A DNA stretch of 22,318 bases, from NCBI GenBank assembly GCA_964623885.1, contig CAZUVM010000214.1, positions 1 through 22,318 on the forward strand, written 5' to 3'. Positions 22,027-22,318 of this stretch are shown piece by piece. The notes under the pieces are model-generated. The model saw only the letters and a program-made list of their open reading frames with translations, was not told the DNA's origin and searched no databases. This DNA comes from CAZUVM01 sp964623885. GTDB taxonomy: Bacteria; Verrucomicrobiota; Verrucomicrobiia; Limisphaerales; UBA8199. Position 1 is the stretch's first letter, and each line of letters begins with the position of its first letter. The position numbers and the translations under genes are program-made.

Positions 22027-22318
22027 ATGAGTGCAATAGGAAATTGGCTCCTGAGCGTGATGGTTTTGGGAGCTTCTTTGGTCATCCAATCAGCAGAGGC
22101 AGCGAATGCGACGGTGCCAGGGGACTCAGCAGCCATCGATCCGGACACGGTGGCAATGCGTGACGAGCAATTGCGGAATTTGACGAAGGAAGTCGACGAT
22201 GCGGAAAGAGCATACCTGAGCACTCTGAAGGCGGATAAATCCGAAAACCAGAGCCGTTGGCACAAATATACCACGCTCAACGCGACGAATGTCCCAGCCG
22301 TCATGCAATTGGCCAGCC
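22027..22318 (+). CDS. Secreted helical protein of unknown function, 3' end cut by window edge
   Basis: An open frame from the ATG at 22027 continues to the right edge (97 codons visible). The N-terminus is a signal peptide (WLLSVMVLGASLVIQSAEA). The mature part has a charged, probably coiled-coil segment (TVAMRDEQLRNLTKEVDDAERAYLSTLKADKSENQSRW). It begins 3 bp after the preceding stop codon, so it belongs to the same operon. No family is recognisable from this fragment. Confidence 0.75.
   Translation, partial: MSAIGNWLLSVMVLGASLVIQSAEAANATVPGDSAAIDPDTVAMRDEQLRNLTKEVDDAERAYLSTLKADKSENQSRWHKYTTLNATNVPAVMQLAS

Noticed and set aside
1..22318. tRNA, rRNA or known riboswitch
   Set aside because: No cloverleaf with a CCA-type acceptor, no rRNA-like segment and no recognisable riboswitch core (including no molybdenum-cofactor-type leader before mobA) was seen by eye in the intergenic regions.

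Overview
The window looks like a chromosomal segment from a moderately GC-rich member of the Verrucomicrobiota, probably a Pedosphaera/Limisphaerales-type soil or freshwater lineage (inference). Three things point there: very large secreted proteins rich in Asn and Thr that carry LamG, PA14, Ig-like and chitobiase-C-type modules with a short 'LQASSDLVHW...FYRVL'-type tail; an orphan pseudopilin with the GFTLIELLVVIAIIAILAAM leader; and dense families of short intergenic repeats. Clear Shine-Dalgarno sites are rare, so starts were chosen from signal peptides, domain boundaries and stop/start coupling.

Layout. (1) 1-4940, minus strand: a carbohydrate-degradation operon. A secreted GH2 beta-galactosidase-like enzyme is followed after 27 bp by a Tat-exported, putative glycosidase that runs off the left edge. 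(2) 4941-5864: a small quinol-monooxygenase-like (ABM) gene on the minus strand, flanked by two related inverted-repeat elements built from 10-bp units. (3) 5865-6446: mobA-like molybdenum cofactor guanylyltransferase, plus strand. (4) 6447-7417: a RelE/ParE-type toxin-antitoxin pair lying between two diverged direct copies of a roughly 130-190 bp block. The right copy contains the 3' end of the next gene. (5) 7304-17464, minus strand: a tightly coupled three-gene operon. It encodes a 2138-residue multidomain protein (LamG-like, Ig, FN3-like, PQQ-type beta-propeller, chitobiase-C, PA14, Ig, diheme cytochrome, chitobiase-C, tail), then a 188-residue secreted protein of unknown function, then a 1059-residue second propeller protein with Ig and LamG modules. 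(6) 17586-18950, plus strand: a divergent stand-alone diheme c-type cytochrome, paralogous to the cytochrome plus chitobiase-C block inside the giant protein. (7) 18951-20397: about 1.4 kb with no credible gene, packed with at least eight kinds of short repeat. (8) 20398-21183: pseudopilin, followed by a perfect 25-bp inverted repeat. (9) 21499-22318: two adjacent small secreted proteins, the second cut by the right edge.

The most interesting biology is region 5-6. It is a divergent secreted redox-type locus in which a W-docking-like propeller, carbohydrate/adhesion modules and a CXXCH diheme domain are fused in one chain, while the same cytochrome module is also encoded separately from a shared promoter region. 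The most interesting DNA-level pattern is that at least five different intergenic arrays, with unrelated sequences, share a 10-bp unit length.
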